NCBI GenBank assembly: GCA_023433965.1
Contig: JAEYTQ010000226.1
Coordinates: 1-5,337 of the forward strand
Length of the DNA stretch: 5,337 nt
Direction of reading: 5' to 3'
Origin: Pseudomonadota bacterium
Lineage (GTDB): Bacteria > Pseudomonadota > Alphaproteobacteria > Rhizobiales > Xanthobacteraceae
In this document: piece by piece, positions 1-5,337 of the stretch
How positions within the stretch are numbered: position 1 is the stretch's first letter
Layout of the letters: every line of letters begins with the position of its first letter
The notes under the pieces: model-generated
Database searches by the model: none
Told to the model about the DNA's origin: nothing
The model's input: only the letters and a program-made list of their open reading frames with translations
Program-made: the position numbers and the translations under genes

Positions 1-186
1 CTGCGCAACCGCTCTCGCCTGTTCGTCGGCAGCCCGGCCACGGTCCAGAAGAAGCTGCAGCCTTTGATCCACGCGAGCAAGCCGGACGAACTGATGGCAA
101 TCACGGCGGTGTATGACCACGAGGCGCGAAAGAAGTCATATTCGCTGCTGGCGGAAGCGTTCGGTCTGCAAAGACGAATGGCTTAG
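1..186 (+). CDS. LLM class flavin-dependent oxidoreductase, C-terminal fragment (5' end outside window)
   Basis: The frame is open from the first base and ends at TAG 184-186, giving 61 residues of a C-terminus. It contains LFVGSPATVQKKL near residues 7-19 and then DELMAITAVYDHEARKKSYSL, ending in LLAEAFGLQRRMA. In luciferase-like (LLM, MsnO8-type) flavin monooxygenases the protein usually ends with a VGSP-T-V segment, a short helix, a DELM strand and a YDH/HDH...R..SY.LLAEAF helix, and this fragment follows that order. Such enzymes use reduced FMN or F420; the substrate of this one cannot be inferred. The catalytic N-terminal part of the barrel lies outside the window. The gene converges on pheA, with the palindrome at 197-274 between the two stop codons. 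The family call is fairly safe on the C-terminal pattern alone; the specific function is unknown. Confidence 0.8.
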   Translation: MRNRSRLFVGSPATVQKKLQPLIHASKPDELMAITAVYDHEARKKSYSLLAEAFGLQRRMA

Positions 187-196
187 GCGATTGATT

Positions 197-274
197 GTCA
201 TTCCGGGGTAATGCGAAGCATCGAACCCGGAATCTCGAGGTTCCGGGTTCACGCTTCGCGTGCCCCGGAACGAC
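197..274. repeat. 78-bp interrupted palindrome (REP-like intergenic element, possible bidirectional terminator)
   Basis: The arms pair in nested blocks. GTC 197-199 pairs with GAC 272-274, and TTCCGGGG 201-208 with CCCCGGAA 263-270. GCGAAGC 213-219 pairs with GCTTCGC 253-259, and GAACCCGGAA 223-232 with TTCCGGGTTC 241-250, around an eight-base centre that contains CTCGAG. Small internal loops separate the blocks. It fills almost the whole gap between two convergent genes and starts 10 bases after one stop codon and ends 5 bases before the other. From memory, palindromes of the form GTCATTCCGGGG...CCCCGGAATGAC are abundant between Bradyrhizobium genes, so this is probably one slightly decayed copy of a dispersed family. 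A transcript from either strand could fold into a long hairpin, but neither side has a clear U-tract, so a role in termination or mRNA end protection is inference. Confidence 0.75.
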
Positions 275-279
275 GGCCA

Positions 280-1137
280 TCAATCCTGCGTCTCGCTGAA
301 CGTCGCGCGGAAGGGTTGGCCGGGATACACGCCGACGATGCGGAATTCGCGCGAGAAGAATTTCAGCTCCTCGATTGCAAAAGCGAGGCCCTTGTCGTCG
401 GGATGGCCGTCGACGTCGGCATAAAACTGCGTGGCGAAGAAGTTGCCATCGACCATGTAGCTCTCGAGCTTGGTCATGTTGACTCCGTTGGTGGCGAAGC
501 CGCCGAGCGCCTTGTAGAGCGCAGCCGGCAGATTGCGCACCCGGAAGACGAAGGTCGTGACCAGCGGGCCGGAGCCCGGGGCCGCCCATTTCGGCTCGCG
601 CGCCAGCACCACGAAGCGTGTGGTGTTGTGGGCCTCGTCTTCGATGTCCTCGGCGAGGATGTCGAGCCCGTAGATCTTGGCGGCGAGGCGCGAGGCGATC
701 GCTGCAACCGTCTTGTCCTTGCGCTCGGAGATGTCGCGGGCGCTGCCGGCGGTGTCGGCGTGCACGATCGGCTTGATGCCGAGCTTGCGGATGATGCGGC
801 GGCACTGGCCGAGCGCGTGCACATGGCTCTCGACGCTCTTGATGTCCTCGATCTTGGTGCCCTTGACAGCCATCAGCTGATGGCGAACGGGGAGAAACCA
901 TTCGCCAATGATGAAGAGCCCCGAGGCCGGCAAGAGGTGGTGGATATCAGCAACGCGGCCGGCGACCGAATTCTCGATCGGGATCATGCCGAGATCGGCT
1001 TCACCCGACGAGATCGCCGAGAGCGCGTCCTCGAAGGTGGCGCAGGGCATCGGCTCGGCGTCGGGATAGGCCTCGACGATGGCGATGTGGGAGTTTGCCC
1101 CGGGCTCGCCCTGGAATGCGATCTTCATCTTGCTCAT
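280..1137 (-). CDS. pheA: Prephenate dehydratase (monofunctional, PDT + ACT domains)
   Basis: This 285-residue cytoplasmic enzyme converts prephenate to phenylpyruvate, the committed step to phenylalanine. The PDT domain spans about residues 5-180: it opens with KIAFQGEPGANSH, has MIPIENSVAGRV at 51-62, and carries the catalytic NTTRF motif at 171-175. The regulatory ACT domain spans about 192-272, with GGFATNGVNMTKLESYM at 212-228; its ES pair matches the phenylalanine-binding ESRP-type motif, so allosteric inhibition by phenylalanine is expected. There is no N-terminal chorismate mutase domain, unlike the E. coli P-protein, and the length fits the monofunctional alphaproteobacterial form. 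ATG at 1135-1137 is chosen because the PDT domain begins at once; a second ATG three codons in is possible. The upstream AAGG gives a modest ribosome site. It lies 21 bp after kdsB on the same strand, so co-transcription is likely. Confidence 0.97.
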   Translation of the reverse strand: MSKMKIAFQGEPGANSHIAIVEAYPDAEPMPCATFEDALSAISSGEADLGMIPIENSVAGRVADIHHLLPASGLFIIGEWFLPVRHQLMAVKGTKIEDIKSVESHVHALGQCRRIIRKLGIKPIVHADTAGSARDISERKDKTVAAIASRLAAKIYGLDILAEDIEDEAHNTTRFVVLAREPKWAAPGSGPLVTTFVFRVRNLPAALYKALGGFATNGVNMTKLESYMVDGNFFATQFYADVDGHPDDKGLAFAIEELKFFSREFRIVGVYPGQPFRATFSETQD

Positions 1138-1158
1138 GGTCGGCCTTGTAACAGCGGC

Positions 1159-1899
1159 TCAGGATTTGGAAAGGATGCTGCGCGCGGTTTCGAGGTCCGC
1201 CGGCGTATCGACCCCGCGGGGCACGGTATCGACAATGGTGAAATCGATGCGCATTCCGGCCTCCAGCGCGCGGAGCTGCTCGAGCTTTTCCTGCAATTCC
1301 AGCGGAGATGGCGGAAGCGAGACGTAGCGCTCCAGCGCGGCGCGCCGAAAGGCATAGAGGCCGATATGGTGGTAACGTGGTCCGTCGCCGGTCGGCGCGG
1401 TCGCGCGGGTGAAATAAAGTGCGCGCATCCGCCTGCCGCCGACCGGGGTTCCGATCGCCTTCACCACGCTTGGGGCGAGATCCTCTTCCTCGGTGTGGAT
1501 CTGCGAGGCCAGCGTCGCGATATCCACCGCCGGGTCTTGCAGCGGGGGCAGCACTTCGCGGATGTTGTCGATCGTAATGGTCGGGAAATCCCCCTGGAGG
1601 TTGACCACGATCTCGGCCTTGCCGGCCGGATCGAGCTTCTGCATGGCCTCGTGGATGCGGTCCGAGCCGGACGGATGGTCGGGGCGAGTCATCACCGCCT
1701 CGCCGCCATGGGCGGTCACCACGGAGGCGATCTCGTCGGTGTCGGTGGCGACCGCAACCCGGCCGATTGCAGCGGCCTCGGCGCGGCGCAGCACATGCAC
1801 GATCATCGGCAGTCCCGCGATATCGGCGAGCGGCTTGCCGGGCAGTCGGGTGGCGGCCATGCGGGCCGGGATCAGCACCAGGATGCGAGGATCGGTCAT
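1159..1899 (-). CDS. kdsB: 3-deoxy-manno-octulosonate cytidylyltransferase (CMP-KDO synthetase)
   Basis: KdsB activates KDO with CTP to CMP-KDO, the donor for the inner core of lipopolysaccharide, in the cytoplasm. At 246 residues it has the usual family length. The nucleotide-binding start [18 protein letters not shown] covers residues 7-24, followed by VATDTDEI at 50-57, [11 protein letters not shown] at 72-82 and VVNLQGDFP at 98-106, whose Asp104 is the expected metal ligand. [14 protein letters not shown] at 177-190, [10 protein letters not shown] at 204-213 and GVDTPADLE at 229-237 complete the family signature; Asp231 is the likely second metal ligand. The GD-F-P motif differs from the GDEP of E. 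coli KdsB at one position. ATG 1897-1899 is supported by the family N-terminus and has only a weak GAAG ribosome site. It leads the pair with pheA and diverges from cycM. Confidence 0.97.
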   Translation of the reverse strand: MTDPRILVLIPARMAATRLPGKPLADIAGLPMIVHVLRRAEAAAIGRVAVATDTDEIASVVTAHGGEAVMTRPDHPSGSDRIHEAMQKLDPAGKAEIVVNLQGDFPTITIDNIREVLPPLQDPAVDIATLASQIHTEEEDLAPSVVKAIGTPVGGRRMRALYFTRATAPTGDGPRYHHIGLYAFRRAALERYVSLPPSPLELQEKLEQLRALEAGMRIDFTIVDTVPRGVDTPADLETARSILSKS

Positions 1900-1985
1900 G
1901 CTTCAAAAGTCTGAGGTCAAGGGCCTGGAAACTGGGCGTTTTCCGCGCCGGGAAATGGAGTGGGGACGGGCTGAAAGCCGGGTCG

Positions 1986-2013
1986 CTTATACGGGTTGCC
2001 AGACCCCGGGCAA
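1986..2013 (-). promoter_or_regulatory. Candidate promoter for kdsB-pheA
   Basis: Read on the minus strand, TTGCCC (2013-2008) is followed after 16 bases by TATAAG (1991-1986). Four of six bases match the -35 consensus and five of six the -10 consensus. Transcription would start near 1979, giving a leader of about 80 bases before the kdsB ATG. It is the best sigma-70-like pair I found by eye in this gap, but matches of this quality can occur by chance. Confidence 0.35.
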
Positions 2014-2024
2014 ACCGATATCTC
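1996..2024 (+). promoter_or_regulatory. Weak candidate promoter for cycM
   Basis: TTGCCA (1996-2001) is followed after 17 bases by TATCTC (2019-2024). The -35 is good (five of six) but the -10 is poor (three of six). It lies about 105 bases ahead of the cycM start and overlaps the candidate kdsB promoter on the other strand. No other convincing element was seen in 1900-2129. Confidence 0.22.
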
Positions 2025-2129
2025 AATGGCAAAACTCGGGGAAACAATAGGGAACGTTTGATTCTCCCGAGGCTCGTCCTGGCGGTCATCTGGCCGCCGT
2101 TTCCTTCTTGCGGTGGGGCCTGGCCGGAA

Positions 2130-2684
2130 ATGGACTCTTTCGAACTCAACAAGATTCTCGGTGCCGTTTTCGGCACCTGTCTCGTGCTGCTGGTAACGAG
2201 CTTCACCGCGAGTGCTCTGTTCTCCCCCAAGATGCCGGAAAAGCCGGGCTTTGAAATCGCGGTCAAGCAAGATGCCGGCGACGGCAAGGAAGGTGGCGCC
2301 GCCCCCGCCGCCGCCGAGCCGATTGAAAAGCTGCTCCAGACGGCTTCCGTCGAGAAGGGGGCTGCGGCCGCCAAGAAATGCGGCGCCTGCCACACCTTCG
2401 AGAAGGGAGGGCCAAATCGTGTCGGTCCGAACCTCTATGGCGTCGTCGGCGAGCCCAAGGGCCAGGGCCATGGTGGCTTCAACTTCTCGGCTGCCATGAA
2501 GGGCAAAGGCGGCAACTGGAGCTTCGACGACCTCAACAAGTTCCTTGCCAATCCGAAGGGCTTCATCCCGGGCACCGCCATGGGCTTTGCCGGCATCGCC
2601 AAGGATTCCGAGCGCGCCGATATCATCGCCTACCTGAATTCGCTGTCGGAGCATCCCCAGCCGCTGCCGACGGCGTCGAAGTAA
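2130..2684 (+). CDS. cycM: Membrane-anchored cytochrome c (CycM-type, cytochrome c552)
   Basis: The 184-residue product has an N-terminal membrane segment at about residues 8-31, with no clear cleavage site after it, so it acts as an uncleaved anchor. A linker rich in Ala, Pro and Gly follows to about residue 68, then a class I cytochrome c domain. The haem site is CGACH at 84-88, PNRVGPNLYGVVG follows at 95-107, and the expected axial Met is M151 in PGTAMGFAGI. The domain resembles mitochondrial cytochrome c. In Bradyrhizobium, CycM has this length and starts MDSFELNK; it carries electrons from the bc1 complex to the aa3-type oxidase in aerobic respiration. ATG 2130-2132 is chosen because it starts the anchor; longer in-frame extension upstream runs antisense into kdsB and is not credible. 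The ribosome site is weak (GGCCGGAA directly before ATG). It is monocistronic, with a terminator after it. Confidence 0.95.
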   Translation: MDSFELNKILGAVFGTCLVLLVTSFTASALFSPKMPEKPGFEIAVKQDAGDGKEGGAAPAAAEPIEKLLQTASVEKGAAAAKKCGACHTFEKGGPNRVGPNLYGVVGEPKGQGHGGFNFSAAMKGKGGNWSFDDLNKFLANPKGFIPGTAMGFAGIAKDSERADIIAYLNSLSEHPQPLPTASK

Positions 2685-2711
2685 AGACGGCGAAAGACCC
2701 CATCTGGATGG

Positions 2712-2741
2712 CGGCCGGGCTGAAAAGCCTGGCCGTTTCCT
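2712..2741 (+). terminator. Intrinsic terminator of cycM
   Basis: A ten-pair G/C-rich stem runs 2712-2721 against 2726-2735, with one G-U wobble and a GAAA tetraloop of the stable GNRA type. The downstream arm is followed by GTTTCCTT, a short imperfect U-tract. It starts 28 bases after the cycM stop and no other gene lies before the next start at 2911, so it separates cycM from the YejA-like genes. Confidence 0.7.
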
Positions 2742-2860
2742 TGTCCGGACCTCGCGACGACCTGACTGGCGCGTTTGATCGGGGCGTTTGGCCGCATCGG
2801 ATCGGCGGTGCGGCCCTCCAAGATGAGGAAAAAGCAACGCGTATTCGGTCGAAACCTCGC

Positions 2861-2866
2861 CTATAT
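2861..2866 (+). promoter_or_regulatory. Candidate -10 element for the YejA-like operon
   Basis: CTATAT here equals the -10 consensus usually given for rhizobial housekeeping sigma factors. It lies in the short gap between the cycM terminator and the first YejA-like gene, 45 bases before that start. No acceptable -35 sits 16-18 bases upstream, so the promoter would need an activator or another sigma factor, or the match is chance. Confidence 0.3.
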
Positions 2867-2876
2867 TAGGAACTTA

Positions 2877-2892
2877 AAGGAGTAGCCTCCTT
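2877..2892 (+). promoter_or_regulatory. Hairpin sequestering a perfect Shine-Dalgarno sequence
   Basis: AAGGAG (2877-2882) and CTCCTT (2887-2892) are exact reverse complements around a TAGC tetraloop. AAGGAG is an ideal anti-16S match, yet no start codon stands at the normal distance: the annotated TTG is 28 bases away and the out-of-frame ATG at 2903 is 20 bases away. In the leader RNA the motif would be paired. The pairing is seen directly; a regulatory role is inferred. Confidence 0.45.
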
Positions 2893-2898
2893 CAAGAC

Positions 2899-2903
2899 AG
2901 GGA
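2899..2903 (+). promoter_or_regulatory. Ribosome binding site that supports the TTG start at 2911
   Basis: AGGGA lies seven bases before TTG 2911-2913, a normal spacing. There is no ATG or GTG in frame between the upstream stop TAA (2875-2877) and this TTG, so TTG with this moderate site is the best available start. Confidence 0.5.
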
Positions 2904-2910
2904 TGTTGAT

Positions 2911-4812
2911 TTGGCCATCACCCGACGCGATCTCCTGCTCACCGGCACTGCTGCCGCAGCGCTTCCCGTCCTCGGTTCCGTCGCCGGCGTTCCCGTCGTC
3001 GGCACTGCCGAAGCGCAGTCGACAGGCGAGCTTCCCTGGCGCCATGCGCTCTCGCTGTTCGGCAAGGTCAAGTACCCCGCCGACTTCAAGCGTTTCGACT
3101 ACGTCAATCCAGATGCGCCCAAGGGCGGCATTGCCCGCCAGATCGCCGTCGGCACCTTCGACAATTTCAACATCGTCGTGTCGGGCGTGAAGGGCCAGGT
3201 CGCGGGTGCCGTCGCCTTCATCTACGAATCGCTCATGACGCCCTCGCTGGACGAGGTCTCGACCGAGTACGGCGCGCTGGCCGAAGCGGCCAGTCACCCC
3301 GATGATTTCTCTTTCGTTACTTACCGCTTGCGGCCGCAGGCGAAATGGCATGACGGTAAGCCCGTCACGCCGGAGGACGTGATCTTCTCGCTCGATTCCT
3401 TCAAGAAGCACCATCCGATGTACTCGGCCTATTACAGCCATGTGGTCAAGGCCGAGAAGGTCGGCGAGCGCGAGGTGAAGTTCGTATTCGACGCGCCCGG
3501 TAACCGCGAACTTCCGCAGATCGTCGGGCAGCTTACGGTGTTGCCGAAGCATTGGTGGGAAGGGACGGACGCACAGGGCCGCAAGCGTGACGTCTCCGCC
3601 ACGACGCTCGAGGTACCGCTTGGATCAGGGCCCTACAGGGTCAAGGACTTCGTTGCAGGACGGTCGATCGCGCTGGAGCGCGTCAAGGACTATTGGGGCC
3701 GGGACCTCCCCGCCAATGTGGGCCGCAACAATTTCGACGAGCTGCGCTACGAATATTTCCGCGACGCCACCGTCGCGATCGAGGCGTTCAAAGCCGACCA
3801 GGTCGATTGGCGCACCGAGAACAGCGCGAAGAACTGGGCGACCGCCTACGACTTCCCGGCCGTGACGGAAAAACGGGTGATCCTGGAGGAATTCGCCAAT
3901 CGCAGTTCGGGCGTGATGCAGGCCTTCGTTCCGAACCTGCGCCGCGCCAAATTCAGCGATCCCCGCGTACGCCGTGCGCTCAATTATGCGTTCGACTTCG
4001 AGGAAATGAACAAGCAGATCTTCTACGGCCAGTACAAGCGCATCAGCAGCTATTTCGACGGCATCGACGAACTCATGGCAACCGGCTTGCCGCAGGGCAA
4101 GGAACTCGAAATCCTCGAGACCGTTCGCGCCCAGGTGCCGCCCGACGTCTTCACTACAGCCTACACCAATCCGGTCGGTGGCAGTCCGGAGGCCGTGCGC
4201 GACAATCTCCGCGAGGCGCTGCGCCTGCTCAAGGAGGCCGGCTATGAGGTGCGCGACCGCAAGCTCGTCGACGTGAAGACCGGCGCCCAGTTCACTCTCG
4301 AATTGCTGAATTCGGATCCCAGCTTCGAGCGGATCACGCTGTTCTACAAGCCGTCGCTGGAGCGGCTCGGCATTGCCGTGAGCGTGCGGACGGTCGATCC
4401 GACCCAATACGAGAACAGGACGCGCGAGTGGGATTTCGACATCGTCACCAATTCGTGGGGCGAGTCGCAATCGCCGGGCAACGAACAGCGCGAGTTCTGG
4501 TCGTCCAAATCGGCTGATATTCCCGGGTCGCGCAACATCGCCGGCATCAAGAACCCGGCGATCGACAAGCTCATCGAACGCGTGATCTACGCCACCGATC
4601 GTGATGATCTCGTCGCAGCCACCAAGGCGCTCGACCGCGTGCTGCTGTGGAATCACTACGTCGTGCCGCAGTGGACCTACAACAAGGTCCGCACCGCCCG
4701 CTGGGACCGCTTTGGGCGGCCCTCGGAGCTGCCCAAGTACGGCCAATCCGGCTTCCCGTTCATCTGGTGGTACGACGCAGACAAGGCGGCGCGTATCGCA
4801 AAGAAGTCTTGA
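2911..4812 (+). CDS. YejA-like ABC transporter periplasmic peptide-binding protein, Tat-exported (first of tandem pair)
   Basis: The 633-residue product is an extracellular solute-binding protein of family 5. It starts with a twin-arginine signal: TRRDLLLTG at 4-12, a hydrophobic stretch, and an A-E-A site at 33-35 for cleavage before Q36. No cysteine was seen, so it is not a lipoprotein. HALSLFGKVKYPADFKRF at 45-62, then DYVNPDAPKGG at 63-73, is the YejA-type opening. WHDGKPVTPEDVIFSLD at 146-162 is the family 5 signature, and GSGPYRV at 238-244, RVRRALNYAFD and the C-terminal WWYD agree. YejA proteins deliver peptides, including microcin C in E. coli, to the YejBEF transporter; in alphaproteobacteria this system is linked to antimicrobial peptide tolerance. 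The ligand here is unknown. The start is TTG, fixed by the Tat motif. The second paralog follows after 14 bases. Confidence 0.93.
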   Translation: MAITRRDLLLTGTAAAALPVLGSVAGVPVVGTAEAQSTGELPWRHALSLFGKVKYPADFKRFDYVNPDAPKGGIARQIAVGTFDNFNIVVSGVKGQVAGAVAFIYESLMTPSLDEVSTEYGALAEAASHPDDFSFVTYRLRPQAKWHDGKPVTPEDVIFSLDSFKKHHPMYSAYYSHVVKAEKVGEREVKFVFDAPGNRELPQIVGQLTVLPKHWWEGTDAQGRKRDVSATTLEVPLGSGPYRVKDFVAGRSIALERVKDYWGRDLPANVGRNNFDELRYEYFRDATVAIEAFKADQVDWRTENSAKNWATAYDFPAVTEKRVILEEFANRSSGVMQAFVPNLRRAKFSDPRVRRALNYAFDFEEMNKQIFYGQYKRISSYFDGIDELMATGLPQGKELEILETVRAQVPPDVFTTAYTNPVGGSPEAVRDNLREALRLLKEAGYEVRDRKLVDVKTGAQFTLELLNSDPSFERITLFYKPSLERLGIAVSVRTVDPTQYENRTREWDFDIVTNSWGESQSPGNEQREFWSSKSADIPGSRNIAGIKNPAIDKLIERVIYATDRDDLVAATKALDRVLLWNHYVVPQWTYNKVRTARWDRFGRPSELPKYGQSGFPFIWWYDADKAARIAKKS

Positions 4813-4816
4813 AGGA
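4812..4816 (+). promoter_or_regulatory. Ribosome binding site of the second YejA-like gene
   Basis: AAGGA begins on the last base of the upstream TGA stop and lies ten bases before ATG 4827. The overlap with the stop codon suggests translational coupling of the two YejA-like genes. The spacing to the alternative in-frame ATG at 4836 is 19 bases, which favours 4827. Confidence 0.6.
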
Positions 4817-4826
4817 CGTTTCCCGC

Positions 4827-5337
4827 ATGACGCAGATGTCACGCCGCCATGTGCTGGCCTTGGGTGTCGGCGGCGCCGTTGGCGCTTCCATCGGCGCGCC
4901 GCTGCTGCGCGGCGCGCGAGCATCAGAGGCGGCGCCCGGAGCGCACGGCATCTCGGCGTTCGGCGATCTCAAATATCCCGCCGATTTCCATCATTTCGAT
5001 TACGTCAACGTCGACGCACCGAAGGGTGGTACGTTCTCGCTGATTCCGTCGGTGCGTGCCTATAATCAGTCCTACCAGACCTTCAATTCGCTCAACGCGT
5101 TCATCCTCAAGGGCGATGGCGCGCAAGGCATGGGCATGACGTTTTCGCCGCTGATGGCGCGCGCCAGCGACGAGCCGGACGCGATGTACGGGCTTGCCGC
5201 CAAAACCGTGCAGATATCGCCGGACGGGCTGGCCTATCGTTTCACGATGCGGCCGGAGGCGAGGTTCCATGACGGCACCCGCCTCACCGCACATGATGCG
5301 GCGTTCTCGCTGACGACGTTGAAGGCGAAGGGACACC
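4827..5337 (+). CDS. YejA-like ABC transporter periplasmic peptide-binding protein, Tat-exported (second of pair; 3' end outside window)
   Basis: The frame is open to the window edge, giving 170 residues of a protein expected to be near 600. A twin-arginine signal is present: SRRHVLALG at 5-13, a Gly/Ala-rich hydrophobic stretch, and an A-R-A site at 30-32 with cleavage before S33. The mature part has HGISAFGDLKYPADFHHF and then DYVNVDAPKGG at about 40-68, identical to the first paralog at 21 of 29 positions. FHDGTRLTAHDAAFSL at 147-162 is the family 5 signature. No cysteine is seen in the visible part. It probably belongs to the same operon as its neighbour, with a 14-base gap and the ribosome site on the preceding stop. 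Identity is much lower outside the YejA opening, so this is an old duplication and the two likely differ in ligand. ATG 4836 would also leave the Tat motif intact. Confidence 0.92.
   Translation, partial: MTQMSRRHVLALGVGGAVGASIGAPLLRGARASEAAPGAHGISAFGDLKYPADFHHFDYVNVDAPKGGTFSLIPSVRAYNQSYQTFNSLNAFILKGDGAQGMGMTFSPLMARASDEPDAMYGLAAKTVQISPDGLAYRFTMRPEARFHDGTRLTAHDAAFSLTTLKAKGH

Noticed and set aside
211..1914. A 567-codon plus-strand open frame running antisense to both kdsB and pheA
   Set aside because: The translation is Arg/Gly/Asp-rich without domains, it starts inside the palindrome, and the opposite strand carries two unmistakable enzymes. Long antisense frames are expected in G/C-rich coding DNA.
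1900..1920. TTGACC on the minus strand just ahead of kdsB as a -35 element
   Set aside because: It lies about 15 bases before the ATG, so the matching -10 would fall inside the coding region.
2081..2098. GGCGG / CCGCC inverted repeat in the cycM leader
   Set aside because: Five pairs around an eight-base loop; too weak to call a riboswitch or attenuator.
1767..2129. A 5' extension of the cycM frame as part of the protein
   Set aside because: The extension would be antisense to kdsB and has no cytochrome-like content; the anchor and known CycM N-terminus begin at 2130.
2790..2815. Inverted repeat GGCCGC / GCGGCC in the gap before the first YejA-like gene
   Set aside because: Only six pairs with a 14-base loop and no U-tract; expected by chance at this G+C.
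1917..2837. A 306-codon minus-strand open frame covering cycM and its flanks
   Set aside because: It crosses the cycM terminator and the divergent promoter region and is the reverse shadow of cycM; the cytochrome motifs on the other strand are decisive.
2903..3190. ATG 2903 as the start of a separate 95-codon gene
   Set aside because: It is out of frame with the YejA-like protein, Ser/Pro-rich, and sits wholly within that gene. The AAGGAG lies too far upstream to serve it well.
3625..4923. A 432-codon minus-strand open frame opposite the first YejA-like gene
   Set aside because: Low-complexity Arg/Ala/Val composition, no recognisable motif, and it spans two real plus-strand genes.

Overview
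The window reads as a stretch of ordinary alphaproteobacterial chromosome, most likely Bradyrhizobium or a close relative in the Nitrobacteraceae. The reasons are the high G+C, strong third-position G/C bias in all genes, a 184-residue membrane-anchored cytochrome c that looks like Bradyrhizobium CycM, and a palindrome of the GTCATTCCGGGG type that is common between genes in that group. The species call is from memory of these families, not from a search.

Layout, left to right. (1) 1-186 (+) is the 3' end of a luciferase-like (LLM class) flavin-dependent oxidoreductase. (2) 197-274 is a 78-bp interrupted palindrome between convergent gene ends. (3) 280-1899 (-) is a two-gene unit, kdsB then pheA, separated by 21 bp: CMP-KDO synthetase (lipopolysaccharide core) and monofunctional prephenate dehydratase (phenylalanine). 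(4) 1900-2129 is a divergent intergenic region with weak, overlapping promoter-like elements. (5) 2130-2684 (+) is cycM, followed by a good intrinsic terminator at 2712-2741. (6) 2911-4812 (+) and 4827-end (+) are two tandem, homologous but diverged periplasmic substrate-binding proteins of the YejA type (peptide ABC transport, SBP family 5). Both carry twin-arginine signal peptides. The second runs off the window.

The genes form separate functional blocks: envelope LPS plus aromatic amino acid synthesis, respiratory electron transfer to a terminal oxidase, and peptide uptake. The YejA-like pair probably opens an operon whose permease and ATPase genes (yejB/E/F type) would lie downstream, outside the window.

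I found no CRISPR, insertion sequence, tRNA/rRNA, phage gene or unknown-function cassette, and I do not see an undescribed system. The points most worth a second look are the perfect hairpin that buries an ideal Shine-Dalgarno sequence ahead of the TTG-started first YejA-like gene, the tandem Tat-exported paralogs themselves, and the intergenic palindrome.
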